DNA from: Paracoccaceae bacterium
GTDB lineage: Bacteria > Pseudomonadota > Alphaproteobacteria > Rhodobacterales > Rhodobacteraceae
Direction: 5' to 3'
DNA length: 15,237 nucleotides
Assembly (NCBI GenBank): GCA_006227805.1
Contig: SBFT01000163.1
Location: 1 to 15,237 of the forward strand
Within the stretch, counting starts at the first letter, position 1. Each line of letters begins with the position of its first letter. Shown here piece by piece: positions 14,953 through 15,237 of this stretch. The notes below the pieces were generated by a model, which was given only the letters and a program-made list of their open reading frames with translations, did no database searches and was not told the DNA's origin. Position numbers and translations under genes: made by a program.

Positions 14953-15237
14953 ATGGCTGAACGTCTCCCCCTCGATATTCCGGACAACCCCAAACTCGTC
15001 CGCAACATCACCCATTTCGCGCGGGCGCTGCGCAAGGCGGGCCTGCCGATCGGACCGGGACGGGTGATCGACGCGATCCGCGCGGTCGAAGCGGCGGGCT
15101 TCTCGGAAAAGGCCGATTTCTACTGGACCTTGCATGCCTGCTTCGTCGCGCGCCCCGAACACCGCGCGGTCTATGCCCAGATCTTCCGGCTCTACTGGCG
15201 CGATCCGCGCTACCTCGAACACATGATGAGCCTGATG
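14953..15237 (+). CDS. CoxE-like VWA protein, N-terminal part (runs off window)
   Basis: The 95 visible residues begin MAERLPLDIPDNPKLVRNI and continue with THFARALRKAGLPIGPGRV, AVEAAGFSEKADFYWTLHAC and YAQIFRLYWRDPRYLEHMM. This matches the N-terminal region of CoxE-like proteins, which carry a VWA domain further along (not visible here) and work with MoxR AAA+ ATPases. The frame is open to the last base. The ATG at 14953 gives the expected family N-terminus, though no Shine-Dalgarno site is visible: the 8 bases before it follow a stable G/C hairpin. The gene is 72 bases after the MoxR-type stop and is probably co-transcribed. The rest of the gene and any downstream client lie outside the window. 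Confidence 0.83.
   Translation, partial: MAERLPLDIPDNPKLVRNITHFARALRKAGLPIGPGRVIDAIRAVEAAGFSEKADFYWTLHACFVARPEHRAVYAQIFRLYWRDPRYLEHMMSLM

Noticed and set aside
13741..15222. A long minus-strand open frame opposite the MoxR and CoxE-like genes.
   Set aside because: Both plus-strand genes have clear family motifs and the MoxR gene a strong ribosome site; the reverse frame has acidic/basic low-complexity composition and no family resemblance.

Overview
The window is high-GC DNA that looks like the chromosome of an alphaproteobacterium, most likely Rhodobacteraceae (Rhodobacter/Roseobacter relatives). Three things point there: the gene order pyrC-pyrE-dnaB-(DUF1194 protein)-alr-mlaE-mlaF, the sequence character of the proteins, and two intergenic elements of a type I recognise from that family (a C/G-block hairpin next to a GTATTT/ATATTT-containing motif). 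Taxonomy is inferred from memory of these families, not from a search.

Layout. (1) 1-408, minus: the C-terminal half of a PstA-like phosphate permease. It begins abruptly at the end of mlaF and uses visibly more A/T-ending codons than its neighbours, so it may be a foreign or chimeric join. (2) 405-3833, minus: mlaF, mlaE and alr joined by ATGA stop/start overlaps, preceded by a secreted DUF1194 (von Willebrand A-like) protein. (3) 3834-4014: hairpin-rich repeat element. (4) 4015-5505, minus: replicative helicase dnaB, with a candidate promoter carrying a near-consensus DnaA box. (5) 5695-7468, minus: pyrE and pyrC of pyrimidine synthesis. (6) 7534-13709, minus: five genes that look like a surface-glycan or sulfation module. 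They are a protein often labelled 'PAPS reductase' that instead resembles a degenerate alpha/beta-hydrolase, a family 2 glycosyltransferase, a two-domain protein (degenerate sulfotransferase-like N-terminus plus glycosyltransferase C-terminus), a small sulfotransferase with intact PAPS motifs, and a third glycosyltransferase. (7) 13710-13971: divergent intergenic region. (8) 13972-15237, plus: a MoxR-type AAA+ ATPase and the start of a CoxE-like VWA-partner protein that runs off the window.

How the genes work together. pyrC and pyrE supply UMP, dnaB unwinds DNA at forks, alr supplies D-alanine for peptidoglycan, and MlaEF forms the inner-membrane core of a phospholipid/lipid transporter. The 7.5-13.7 kb module is the accessory part of the window. 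Its three glycosyltransferase domains are paralogous: all share an N-terminal NE-x(4)-LEW block, an NDC-x-D block, a D-x-D-E-F block and a C-terminal NHYAL-x(2)-ES block. With a sulfotransferase between them, the simplest reading is assembly and sulfation of an extracellular or envelope glycan. The acceptor and sugar cannot be read from sequence alone. The MoxR/CoxE pair is a chaperone-like AAA+/VWA couple whose client lies outside the window.

No tRNA, rRNA, CRISPR array, transposase or phage gene was seen, and no gap longer than about 262 bases lacks a gene.
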